Positions 10,555-22,100 of a stretch of 64,000 nt of DNA are shown piece by piece. Source of the stretch: Chrysopilus asiliformis (Eukaryota; Arthropoda; Insecta; Diptera; Rhagionidae); the NCBI GenBank assembly GCA_964034945.1, contig OZ035964.1, positions 5,096,895-5,160,894 on the forward strand, written 5' to 3'. The number at the start of each line of letters is the position of its first letter. Position 1 is the first letter of the stretch. The notes under the pieces are model-generated. The model saw only the letters and a list, made by a program, of their open reading frames with translations. It was not told the origin of the DNA and did not search any database. The translations under genes were made by a program, and so were the position numbers.

Positions 10555-13262
10555 GTGTCGTCGGTCTGTCTGTCCGTCCGTGAACACCATAACTTTCGAA
10601 AGGATCGAGCTAGAGATTTGAAATTTCGTACAGTTGCGTTCCTAGCAAGTGAAAATTCCATTTTTCGTGAGGCACCCCCAAACTCTCCCTCCCCTTAGCA
10701 CGTCTTCTCCTTCTTCTGTTGATGTCTCGCCAAATCCTGTAAGAATTCGATTTAAAAGTAAAAAGGGGAGCCTAATTCGTTGTCCTTTTTGTGAAAATTC
10801 AATTTTTCGTGGGACACCTCCGCCGCCTGCACCGTCTAAACCATTAGTGATATTGGCAAACGGACAACAGTTTCTTAATCAGAGGCCCGAAAAACCCCCC
10901 TATGCCGAATTTCAGCGAAATAGGAGACGTGTCAAAAAATTGAAAAAATCACAAGGGGGACCCCTGTACTTTTTTTAAGGACGAAAAATTCAAGTCCTCC
11001 GATCGGGCTGAAATTCAGAATTTAGAGGTTATCGGGGACGGAGAATCGATATCCGGTGTCCTTTTTGAGGGGGGCGGTACGGTTTGGGCGGTACAAGGAC
11101 GAGGTCCTTGAGAAATCCTTTTTTCCCCAAAAAGGACACCGGATATCGATTCCTCGTCCCCGAAAACCGTAAGATTCCGAATTTCATGAAAATCCGTTCA
11201 GCCGTTTCCGAGATAAAAGGATTCAATTTTTAAGGATTTAATACTCGGAAAACCGTTAGTTTCTCGCGTAATTTTTGACCTATCGACTCGCGGAAAATTA
11301 TTTTTGATAGATAAAAGGATTCTAAAGGATGTGTGTTTTTTGGTTTTCTTGGAAAGGCAGAACTTTTTTTTCAAAAAGAACTTTTTCTCGAAACTTGAAA
11401 TTTTCTTGAGGTTTTTTTCAAAAATTTCAAAATTTTTACAAAATGTAATTTTCAGAAAAAAAATTGCAAAAAATGTTGAGAAGTGATGACAAAATAGAAA
11501 ATTCCAAAATAATTTGCCATTTGTACCAGCATAAATACATAGAATCGTTTATTCAATTCCGATTTTTCCATTGATTTTGAAATTTAATCGGTAACAAAAA
11601 GGCACCGGAAGTAAATATTTTCTACAACCTTCCCACTTTCCCTGACCCGTATTGTGCTCCTTCTGATAATGTCTCGCCTAATCATGTAAGGATTCGATTT
11701 AAAGATAAAGAGCAGGTCCTAATTCAGTATTCTTTTCGTGAAAATTCCACACGATTTTATGTAACTCTCCACACATCGAAATTCAATCGAACCATTTAAA
11801 GAATTTTTGTCAGTTGAGCGTCAAAATATAAAGCGAAAGAATCATTTTACAAGGCATACTGAGGATTCCATTTCCGCTGGCGGATTTTTTTGGTCCGCCG
11901 AAATGTGTTCTAGGTTTCTTATCTATTTTTTACCCAACCTTTGTTTATACTTTTTAGAAAATTTCATGATTTCATCGTTGATAAAATCATTTTTTTTTTA
12001 GGATGAACAGATTTGATCTCAAAGTTGGCCCGTTTTCCTACAAATCAGCGTTTTGGCGACACTTAAATGCTGGAATCAAGGAAATTGCGGACACTGGAAT
12101 AATTTTTGAAAAAGCCCAAGTTACCATGCGCTCTGGATGGCGATGGTCGATGCCACATTTTGTCTACACTTCAATAGGAGATTCTGGCCGCCACCATCAT
12201 TTGTTAACGGATACAACGGTAACGAAAATTTTATTCGACCCGAATGATAAATACCGGGCAATCGGGGTTGAAATTGATGGCAAGAGGCAGATTTTCGCTA
12301 AAAATGGCGTCATTTTGAGTGCTGGTACAATTGGAACACCGAAAATATTAATGCATAGCGGTATAGGGCCATGTGAACATCTTGCCGACTTCAATATACC
12401 ATGCTTGGCAAATCTAACGGGCGTTGGTGAAAATCTACAGGATCACATATCAACTGGCATCGATTTGATCCATTTGAATCACAGTCTCGGTTATAGACCA
12501 ATTGATCTCTTAACACCGATTAATATATGGCATTACTTGCGAGATAACGGTGACAGTCCACTAGCAACTGTTGGATGCGAGGCAATTGGATATTTGAAAC
12601 CTAACGGTGCAAATCAATTACCGGCATTGGGTTTCATGGCAATGCCAATGGGCCTAACTGTAGACAATGGCGTCAAGTTACGGCATAATTTAAATATCAA
12701 CGATTTAACGTGGAATAATTACTTTTACGATCTTGTCACCGGAATTCGGGCCTCGTCCGGACAAACCGTATCGATTTTAGCGATTCTTTTGCACCCGGAG
12801 AGTCGAGGATCGATAAAACTGGCTAACGGAAACTTTCAAACTCCACCGATCATCGATCCCAAGTATTTATCACATAAAGGCGATATAGAGGTGTTAAAAC
12901 GTGGCATCGATACAATCAAAAATATTATTCGAACGGAATCGATGCAAAGAATCGGTGCTAAGATCGTCGCTAAATCACTTCCGGGCTGTGAACAAGAAAC
13001 GTTCGACAGCGACGCATATTGGGAATGTTATATTCGACATTTGACGCTAACCGTTTATCATCCCGTAGGAACATGCCGAATGGGCGATCTTGATGATCCG
13101 CGAACAGTTGTTGGGAAGGATTTTCGCGTTAAGGGATTCCAACAGTTGTACATCGTTGATGCATCTGTTATGCCAAATTTATCTAGTGGTAATCCTAATG
13201 CGGCCATCGCAATGATCGGACGAAGATTTCTACAAGTTCTTAACGAAAAAACCAAACGATAA
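9718..13262 (+). CDS. GMC-family FAD oxidoreductase (possibly NinaG-like)
   Basis: Exons 9718-9883, 10047-10389 and 12002-13262 join in matching phases to 589 residues. A hydrophobic stretch at about residues 16-35 suggests a signal peptide or membrane anchor. The FAD Rossmann motif VGTGTGGSTV (56-65) is formed across the first splice junction, followed by IIEAGP. Further family motifs are GRGYGGSNILNNMIY, SGIGP...VGENLQDH, and the C-terminal HPVGTCRMG (active-site His about 523) with DASVMP...SGNPNAA (Asn about 567). The segment between the GRGYGGS region and LTDTTVTKIL, which normally carries a YHG-type motif, is short and divergent, so the substrate is unlikely to be glucose. NinaG, a chromophore-processing GMC enzyme, is a possible relative, but I cannot prove it. 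AATAAA at 13271-13276 lies just after the stop. Confidence 0.92.
10440..11800 (-). repeat. Interspersed repeat family A, copy 1 (in GMC intron 2)
   Basis: Most of this 1.6-kb intron is repeat. The segment 11029-11226 is the near-exact reverse complement of 19259-19456, and surrounding stretches (AAGGACACCGG, CGAGGTCCTTG, CATAAATACATAGAATCG) also match the copy at 18.59-20.14 kb in inverted order. A short GTCT tract lies at 10524-10550. The start of the block (CTCGAGAACGGGGGCAGAT) instead resembles repeat family B at 41.69 and 57.83 kb, so this is a mosaic. Confidence 0.75.
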
Positions 13263-13276
13263 CAAAAAGGAATAAA

Positions 13277-15640
13277 AAGTTTAAAAAAATGGAGAAAGGG
13301 TAGGAAATTGTGTTATTTTTTTTATTTTGTTACAAATATTTTTGAAATAAAAATATGTTTGTTTTTCACATTTTTCTTTTTCTAAAATTCTTACCTGAAA
13401 ACTGATATTATTGGGAGCATTTAGCGACCTGAGCCGCTATGGGGCAAAACAAAGCCCTCACACTGTGGGAAATCGAGCATATAGTAGACTCAAGAAACGT
13501 CATTTGATTTAACTAATGTTAATTCATACTCCAAAATCAAATATTTTCTATTTGATTTAAAAGACGATTTTCTCGAAAACGAGCAGGTTTTTCATGGTGC
13601 TATGTAAGAAATAAATAAAAGTAAAAAACAATTTTCCTTTTTTACCGTTAGTTATAAATATGTATTCGTCCACGAGATACTGGGAATATGATTTTACATA
13701 ATCGTTCCACACATCAAAATCCAATCGGACTTTTTTTTCAATGTTTTATGAACTGCGAAAATGATTTTTTTAGTTTCTCTTCTTTTTTTTTGGATTTACG
13801 TAATTCAATTTATCTGTAAATTTAATTCGAAATGGCAAAAAAAAGACTACAACATTGTTTTAATTTATTAATTCTCATGTTATTTCTACTATTATTTATT
13901 AAATATTACAATATATTTTTTTTTCATTTATTTAAAGTTATCAATTTTTTTTTATATCAATTTACAACAATAAATCAGTCAATTTACAATTATAGGCATT
14001 AAATGTATTTGTTTTTTCATATCAAAATTATTATGTTATTATGACAAGATAAAAATTAAATAAGGTTTTGTAGAATAAAATATTTCTGTTGTACTATGAA
14101 ACCTTTATAGACCGGACTCGCACGGGATAAGTAAATTTTTCCGTCATCGACAGGTTTTCGGTTTATACAGGTTTCACTGTACATTTTTCCCACGAGTTTT
14201 TAATGTCAAAATACAGTATGCACCAGAAAAAATTATTGTGGTTTACATGAATATGAAAAACAAACGCATAGCTAGCACTTTTCCAAATTAAATTAGAAAA
14301 GTAACGTGCCTAGTAACTTAAGAGGTCATAAAGTGGTCGTCTTGCCTAAAATACGCAACAATTCTGCGACTTCTTGGTCGCAACGATCATTTTGCGGCCT
14401 CTTTTGTAACTAAGAGTAAAAATTCTTTCAAATTTTTATCGCTTTACGTTTTCGTTTAACACTCGGCAATGGCCGGATTCTGTAAGCGTGATTTCTTAAT
14501 AAAATGCAGATTTTATGGATAACCCTTGTGGGAAAAACTTACAGGAGTGTTTATGGAGAATCCACTTAGAAACAAGTGAACTACATGAAATACACCTTTG
14601 AAGAAAAACTACACTAGCAAAGAAATTCGCATATCCTTGCGTTTGTATCACTTTTACAATCATTTAATTCTGGTGTTTTAATGCCTGAATCAGACATGGC
14701 TACTTTCTCTGTCAAAAAAACTGCATCGGCTACAAAAATTGACAGTTTTTCTTCGTGCAGTGCAGCGGAAATAGCCATCTCTGATCTAGGTATACGCGCT
14801 TTTCATAGAAACTGAAACTGAAAGCAAACAAGGCCCAAATCATTCAATCATTTCTTTACTAATTCGTTATAATTTCTATAAATTTAGTTATATTTAGTCG
14901 TTGTTCAAGTTTACGAAAAAAAAACAAAAAAATGTTTATATTATAGCAACAAAAATGTAATTAAAGCACACATTGGTATCAGTGAAAAGTGATTCTGTGG
15001 TCCAAAATCATAAGACCGAAAATCGATTTTCACACCAAGCCAAATTGATCCATATTTTAATGTAAATAGGGTTCATTTTCTGTTCGTTATGAAATACAAT
15101 TTTAGATCGTAATGATTGGAGATCACAGATATATATATGAAAGAAATTCTTTTAAGATTTCTTGGTTTTAACTTTTAAGCTAAGCTTATCCTTTATTTCC
15201 CTTCTGTAATCATAGTCTATTACCGTTATATACTATTTTTATGTTTGTTAATCATCATCATCATTTACAAAAAAGAGTATACTTAATTATATTCATATAA
15301 AAATACCATTCATTTTACTAGTAACACAGATAATTTAGAAAACATTTCACATTATTTTCCAATGAATTTGTTTAGCAGTTATTTTTCTCCTTTAAAATAA
15401 GGAAAATTTAATCTAAATATACACACAATTAATTAAAAATACATATGCATTTAAAATGAAACTTAAATTGAGTTTTTTTCGGTATACGAGTACAACAAGA
15501 ATATGAAATTTTCGTGTACAGAAAAAAACTATAAGGAAGAATCGCCTTCAGTTCAAGTTAAATATGTTATGTTAAATACCTTTCCTTGTTAGCTACATTT
15601 TAACATATGCATATTAGCGTATGGCGATTATAACTTGCGG
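13277..15640. other. A/T-rich intergenic DNA between GMC and lambik
   Basis: No gene is seen. A fragment near 13.56-13.74 kb resembles part of repeat family A (compare 30.36-30.47 kb), and a pogo-like MITE fragment is at 14097-14179. Confidence 0.5.
14097..14179. mobile_element. Short pogo-like MITE (CAGTGAAACCTGTATAA family)
   Basis: The right end is the reverse complement of CAGTGAAACCTGTATAA followed by TA, and the left end is a degraded inverted copy (GAAACCTTTATAGACCGG). A longer member is at 55276-55413. Confidence 0.6.
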
Positions 15641-15664
15641 CCTGCAGATTTTATTTCAGATCTC

Positions 15665-15960
15665 CTGAAATCGATTTATCGTCCCCCCAACACCCCTATG
15701 TACCAAGTCTCAGCCCGATTAGAGAAAAAATATTTTTTAGCCCTAAAAAAAGCTTGGAATAACAACCCCTTGGCATTTTTGGCGTTTTTTTTTTGTAACT
15801 TTCGCTGAAACTTGATGTAATAGGTACTGCAGGGAGAGGGGGGGTGCAACGAATCCGTGTTCCGTTTACCGATACCTCTTACAGTTTTGCCAGGGCCCAT
15901 AGGGGCAAAAATCGCGCTACCTCAAAACGGACAACGGATTCGTGATCTTTTAATGAAAGC
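15665..15960 (-). repeat. Diverged relative of the 48-52 kb palindrome unit
   Basis: Phrases such as AAGTCTCAGCCCGATTAGAG, CCAACACCCCTA and CAAAACGGACAACGGATTCG are close to the unit that builds the 48.2-52.6 kb palindrome and to its outer border (GACCCTAGGGG/GGCCCATAGGGG). It lies just beyond the 3' end of the lambik gene. Confidence 0.65.
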
Positions 15961-16016
15961 TTTTGATGAAAGCTGTTGCGGAACTTTTGAAAGCTTTCGA
16001 TTGTTACAATGGCGAT

Positions 16017-16022
16017 TTTATT
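16017..16022 (-). terminator. Candidate polyadenylation signal of lambik
   Basis: AATAAA on the minus strand lies about 85 bases after the lambik stop codon at 16106-16108. This is the nearest canonical hexamer. Confidence 0.5.
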
Positions 16023-16105
16023 TCAGACTTCTCGATTTTTTTTTCTTTTTAAACGGAACAAAATATCATTTATGTCTATATATGAAAAAAAATGGTAGTT
16101 AATTA

Positions 16106-19100
16106 CTATACTATAGTGTTAAAATTGGAGCTAGAATCTGCTAACGGTGGTGGAGACGTCTGTTTAGAATTTGTTTCTTTTGAAATACTGTTTATATTAC
16201 AACTATGACTACTACTATTATTACTATTTGTCTTAGTCTCATCTGTTATTAACGGTACTGATTGCTCCTTTAGTGGATCATCATCTATGCTACTATTGTA
16301 GCTACCCGTTTTACTACCGCTATCCATGCTACCGTTACACCGTTGATGGTTATTCTGGCGAATCATGCCTGCCGCATGATGCCCGGGCATGACGATGACG
16401 ACGCCATTTTGGATATTATGAAATTGTTGTAAAGGCGGCGAAACGCCTGAATTTGAAATATTTTCATTGGATAAATGGCAAATACCGGAAATATTATCGC
16501 GATTGCTGCTACTTGGTATGTAATTTACGACTAAATCACTGCTGCTATTGCTACGTTTGGCCGAGTCACCGTTACCCGAATCCTTGCTAGATGATATTGT
16601 ATCGATATTATTACAATCATCATTGATAATTATTGTATTATTTAGCATGGCGGTATTATTGAAAACTGTTTCGGCATATTGTCCTGGCTGGGTGTTATTG
16701 TTATGTTGGTGACTGTTGTTGTGGTGATGGAAGTGGGGATGATTGCTATGATGTGGTAAACCATCACAACTATTATTGCTACTGTATGCCGATGATAGCG
16801 GATTATGATGATGTGTTGGACTATAAGAACGATGTGAATTTTGTAACGGATTTTGTAACGATGTCAAATGCGTATTTCGATCCAATTGTTGCATTGGTAA
16901 ATGATTTAAAAATGGTGTACTATTATTATTATTATTATTTTGATAGTTAATTGCAGGGCCGCAATTCGAACCGGTTACGATGCCACCGCCGCTACCGCCA
17001 TTGATTGAATTCGGTATTGTTGGTGGCCCACTATTACCGTTACCGGAATTATTACCAAGCTCGGTGCCTTTTTTCGTTTGATAGATGATAACCACCCAAA
17101 TTACGGATGTACCAACGGCACAACAGAATACCGTTATTATAACAATACCCGTCATCTCTTCAACATTGACAACATTACCGTTACTCGATACGCTCGGCTT
17201 ATTATTAACTTTTAATGTTAGATAACCGGATTTCACACCCAAATCATTTTCAATATCGCAACGGTACGTCCCAGCATCGGATGGTATCGTATCGACGATT
17301 ATTAATAGTTGGCCTTCGGCTGCATAAAAATGACGTTCCGTTAAATGGATTGGCCGATCGTCCTTAAGCCATCGTAACACTGGCTTCGGTGAGCCGGATA
17401 TCATGCATTCGAGTACACTGGATTTACCGGCTGTCACTTCCTTGTTCTCCATTGGCTTAACGAATGTGGGCGGTTCTGAAAATTTATATTTAGAAAAAAA
17501 TATTAATAAGCAAAAGTTTCTCTTTTTTTTAAAAAACAAAAGGATTGTTTCATAAAGCGCGTAAGGGCGTTTTTATTATTTGTGATAAGTCACTGATAAT
17601 CTGAATAATGTAAAACTTATGACTAGATGCGTTAATACTCACTAAATCAAAGTATTTACGATATTCATGATCAAACTCGTATAGTAAATTTGAATACTAG
17701 AGAAAATTTTGGCTCCTTTAAAATCACATCCCCAAAACTTAATCAACTTTGTTCTATTTTGAATGAAAATTTCCTAGTTCGGAACCGACTTGCTATCTTC
17801 TAAACTAAACCGTTGGAGCAATTTTAACGCGGTTTGTACCATCAGGTGAATTTGTCCTCAGGAAAAGTTTTCTCTCACTAAAATCTACTCCCTCAGCCCT
17901 TCTGCTACTATCTCCTGAACCGTAGGAGCAATTTTACGGCCATTGGGTGTATTGTCCCCCAAGGAAAGCTTTCGTCCACTCAAATCTACCCTACCCTTGC
18001 CTTTAAACTTCTCTCCTGCTATCTTATGGACCATGGCAGCAATTTTGACACATTTTGCGCCATTCCAATGTAAGTTTTTGCCCACTAAAATCTACCCCTT
18101 CTCTTGCGTCTCTGTAAACCTCTCTCCTGTTGTCTTCGGAACCTTAGGGCAACTGGTCCGGGGTTTACACCATTGAGTAAATTGTCCCTCAACGAAAGTT
18201 TTCGCCCATGGCTTCGCCGCCACTGGTAGATCATTTAAACATACGGTAAAAAAAAAATTCTTGACTTACCAAAAACCGTTAATGTTGCATTCGCTTTTAT
18301 AATACCAGCTGGATTTTCCGCGGTGCACGTATACACGCCCATATCACTTGCTTTTGCATTTATTATAAAGAATGGATCGTCCTTGGTCATTACATGCATT
18401 CGACGTTCACGTGCTGCCGGAAAATCATTGCCGCCATCTTTTTGCCATTCGATTTGTGGCATCGGTTCTCCATATGCGGTACATTCTAAACGTGCAGTGC
18501 CTCCAACATTCAAAGTAATATTCGATGGGGTTGTTATGAAGCGTGGATACGCTGTGGGAATACAAATATTAATGTAAACATAAGAAAAGCTACAATTTCA
18601 AAGAGCTTATCGACAAATACTCTATATGAGGACACATAAAATTTTTATATAAAAAAATCCATTTGTGCGGGTGAGGAAGGAATGGGCCGATTGGACAGGC
18701 TATGTAAAATCATTTGGAATTTTCACAAGAATTATATCGAATTCGCCTCCCATTTCTTTTAAATCGAATCCTTACAGAATTAGGCGGGACATTATCAGAA
18801 GGAGCCTTACAAGATTAGGCGGGACATAGCAAGACGGGTCAGGGAAAGCGGGGAGGTTGTAGAAAATATTTACTTCCGGTGCCTTTTTGTCACCGATTCC
18901 ATTTCAAAATCAATGGAAAAATCGGAATCGAATAAACGATTTTATGTATTTATGCTGGTACAAATGGCAAATTATTTTAAAATTTTCTATTTTGTCATCA
19001 CTTCTCAACATTTTTTGCAATTTTTTTTTCTGAAAATTACATTTTGTAAAAATTTTGAAATTTTTGAAAAAAATCTCAAGAAAATTTCAAGTTTCGAGAA

Positions 19101-22100
19101 AAAGTTCTTTTTGAAAAAAAAGTTCTGCCTTTTCAAGTAAACCAAAAATCACACATCCTTTGGCATCCTTTTATCTATCAAAAACAATTTTCCGCAAGTC
19201 GATAGGCCAAAAATTACGCGAGGGACAGACGGTTTCCCGAATGTTAAATCCTTAAAAATTGTATCCTTTTATCTCGGAAACGGCTGAACGGATTTTCATG
19301 AAATTCGGAATCTTATGGTTTTCGGGGACGAGGAATCGATACCCGGTGTCTTTTTTGAGAAAAAAAGGATTTTTCAAGGACCTCGTCCTTGTACCGCCCA
19401 AACCGTACCGCCCCCCTCAAAAAGGACACCGGCTATCGATTCTCCGTCCCCGATAACCTCTAAATTCTGAATTTCAGCCCGATCGGAGGACTTCAATTTT
19501 TCGTCCTTAAAAAAAGTGAAGGGGTCCCCCTTGCGATTTTTTCAAATTTTTGACACGTCTCCGATTTCGCTGAAATTTGGCACAGGGGGGTTTTTTTGGC
19601 CTCTGATTAAGAATCCGTTGTTCGTTTTCCGGTATCACTAATGGTTTGGGCGGTGCAGGGGGCGGAGGTGTCCCACGAAAAATTGAACTTTCACAAAAAG
19701 GACACCGAATTAGGCACCACTTTTTACTTTTAAATCGAATCCTTACTGAATTAGACCGGACATCAGCAAAAGGACCAGAGGATGGACCAAGTGAAGGAGG
19801 GGGAGGGGGTGGGTAGGGGGGAGGGGAGGGGAGGGGGAGGTTGGAGGTGTTTCTCGAAAAATGCTGTTTACTAGAAACCCAACTGTACGATCTCTAGCTC
19901 AATCCTTTCAAAAGTTAAGGTGTTCACCAACAGACAGTCAAACGGGCAGGCAACTAGACAGGGAGACAAACAGACAGACAGACTGACAGACGGACGGACA
20001 AGCGGAAATCAAAATCTTTTATCATCCCTAAGACCCTGGTGTAGTTCATTTTTGTATCGGATGATAGGTTCTATGCGTTACAAACTGTATACATAATCTA
20101 ATATAATCCTATATGATATATCATATAGTGTATAAAAAGCATAAAAATAAACAAAATGCAAAAAACAAAAAATCCACTTACTTGCAACGGTAATTTTAAA
20201 CCGCTGTGAATAAGTTGTCCCGAAAATATTCGACACCACACATTGATAACGGCCATTATGTGAATTACTAACGTTATACATGTGCAGGTAGCTCGACGTT
20301 ATCGTATGATTACCACCGCCACCGCCGCTCAAACTGTTATCGGTGTCCTCAATTGATGTCGATGTTACTTTCATTTGTGCCTTTTGGTCATTATAACGGA
20401 TTGGTAAATTATCACGACGCCACTGTATTATCATTTCGGAGGGCAACGATGATTTTGCCTTACATTCTAGCGTTAAATTTGTCCCCTTTATTGCCAGATA
20501 GTTGGAAGGCTCTTTAATCAATTTCGGTTTCGGTGATTCATCTGGAAAATAGTTAATTTGAGTTTAAATTTTTTTTGGGTGGTTTTTCGCTTGCGGCGTA
20601 TTTTTTCTGATTTTTTCTACATTTTTTTTGCTTTAGCAGTTAAGTTTTGTATATAACGGTTCTCAACATTTTTCAAAAAAATTAAGTTTTTTGCAAATTT
20701 GTCGGTTTTTTAAGAATCTCTCGAAAATTTCGAGCTATTATGAAAAAATGCGTGTAACCAAATTCAAAGAAAATGAAATTTTCTGCACTTTTTCCTTTAA
20801 CGGGTTTTACGTATCTTTAACGGTTCTCAAGATATTTGAAAAAATATTATTTTTTTGTGTATTTTTTCCGAAACTAATTCTGTGGTCACAAGTTGTAAGG
20901 GCCTAACTCGACTTTAGCCGTTTTCAATGTTTTTACAGAATCGTGTTCTCCATCCAAAATGCTCTTAATTCCACTAACCCGTTAGTTTCTACGACCATTT
21001 TTGACCGTTATAGGCTACTACATCAAATGGCTAAAGTCAAAAAATTTCCAAGTTGCATTTGGAAGAACGGCTAAAGTCAGATGCCATATATTTTTGTATA
21101 GACTTAATGCACTCTTATGTGTGAGAAGCTGCGTTGTTTTGATAGTTTTTGCACGTGGAATAGTGGCTTAAGTCGAATTAGTTCATTCTTCGGTTTTAAT
21201 TTTTCCGAAACGAGCAGGCTAAAGTCTGTTTTAGCCTCTTTTTCAAATCGGGGTGTAGGTTTTTAGGGGCTTAACTTGACTTTAGCCATCGATTGTAGCC
21301 ATTTCTAAGACATAAAAAAGTTTTGAAAGAGTGGCTAAAGTAAAATAATCCTTAATTTCTCTGAAAATATTAAGTTTGAATAAACCAGATTAAACCAATC
21401 GTAAAAAGCTGATTTTTCATAACGTTTTGTCGTTATAGGTTTTTGAATTCGGTTTGATACCCGTTTGCCACCAACAGTTAAAATTTCATAAATATTAAAA
21501 TGCTTCTCCTGAAAAATCAAGAAATTCGACTTAAGCCCTTATTACTTGTGACCACTGAATTATTGTAGAGGAAAGTTTTGTGTTAATCACAACTGATATT
21601 TTTTCTCTCCGTAAATTATTTTTGGTTTAACACTCTAACTGCCACTTAACACTAACTGCCAACTGCCATGTTATTTTATTACCATAAAATGTATGCAACT
21701 ACAAAAAATCCTTGCGGTTGCGGCGGACACTTTAATAATTTTCATTGTGGCCGCGTTGTGTACAATTAGGTGTCAGGTCTTTTTGACTGACGTGGCAGTT
21801 AGAGTGTTAATATTAAAAAGTTGCGATTTCAAATTTTTTTCTATATGCACATCTAATACAAGTCTATTATTTTTTCTCTTCTTTATAGTTTATGCGATTG
21901 GACGTGAAACAACAAATAAATACTTACTGCACATGAAATCGCCTTCCTTAAGATCAACAAGTTGTACACCCCGTAAATTCACAGGATAATCACAGACGAT
22001 ATTTATGGAACCGGTGAGTTTTGTCATTTCTTTTAGCCAATGGTACAGCCACTGTAAATCACAATCGCAGAGGAACATATGCGAATTGATGTACAATTTT

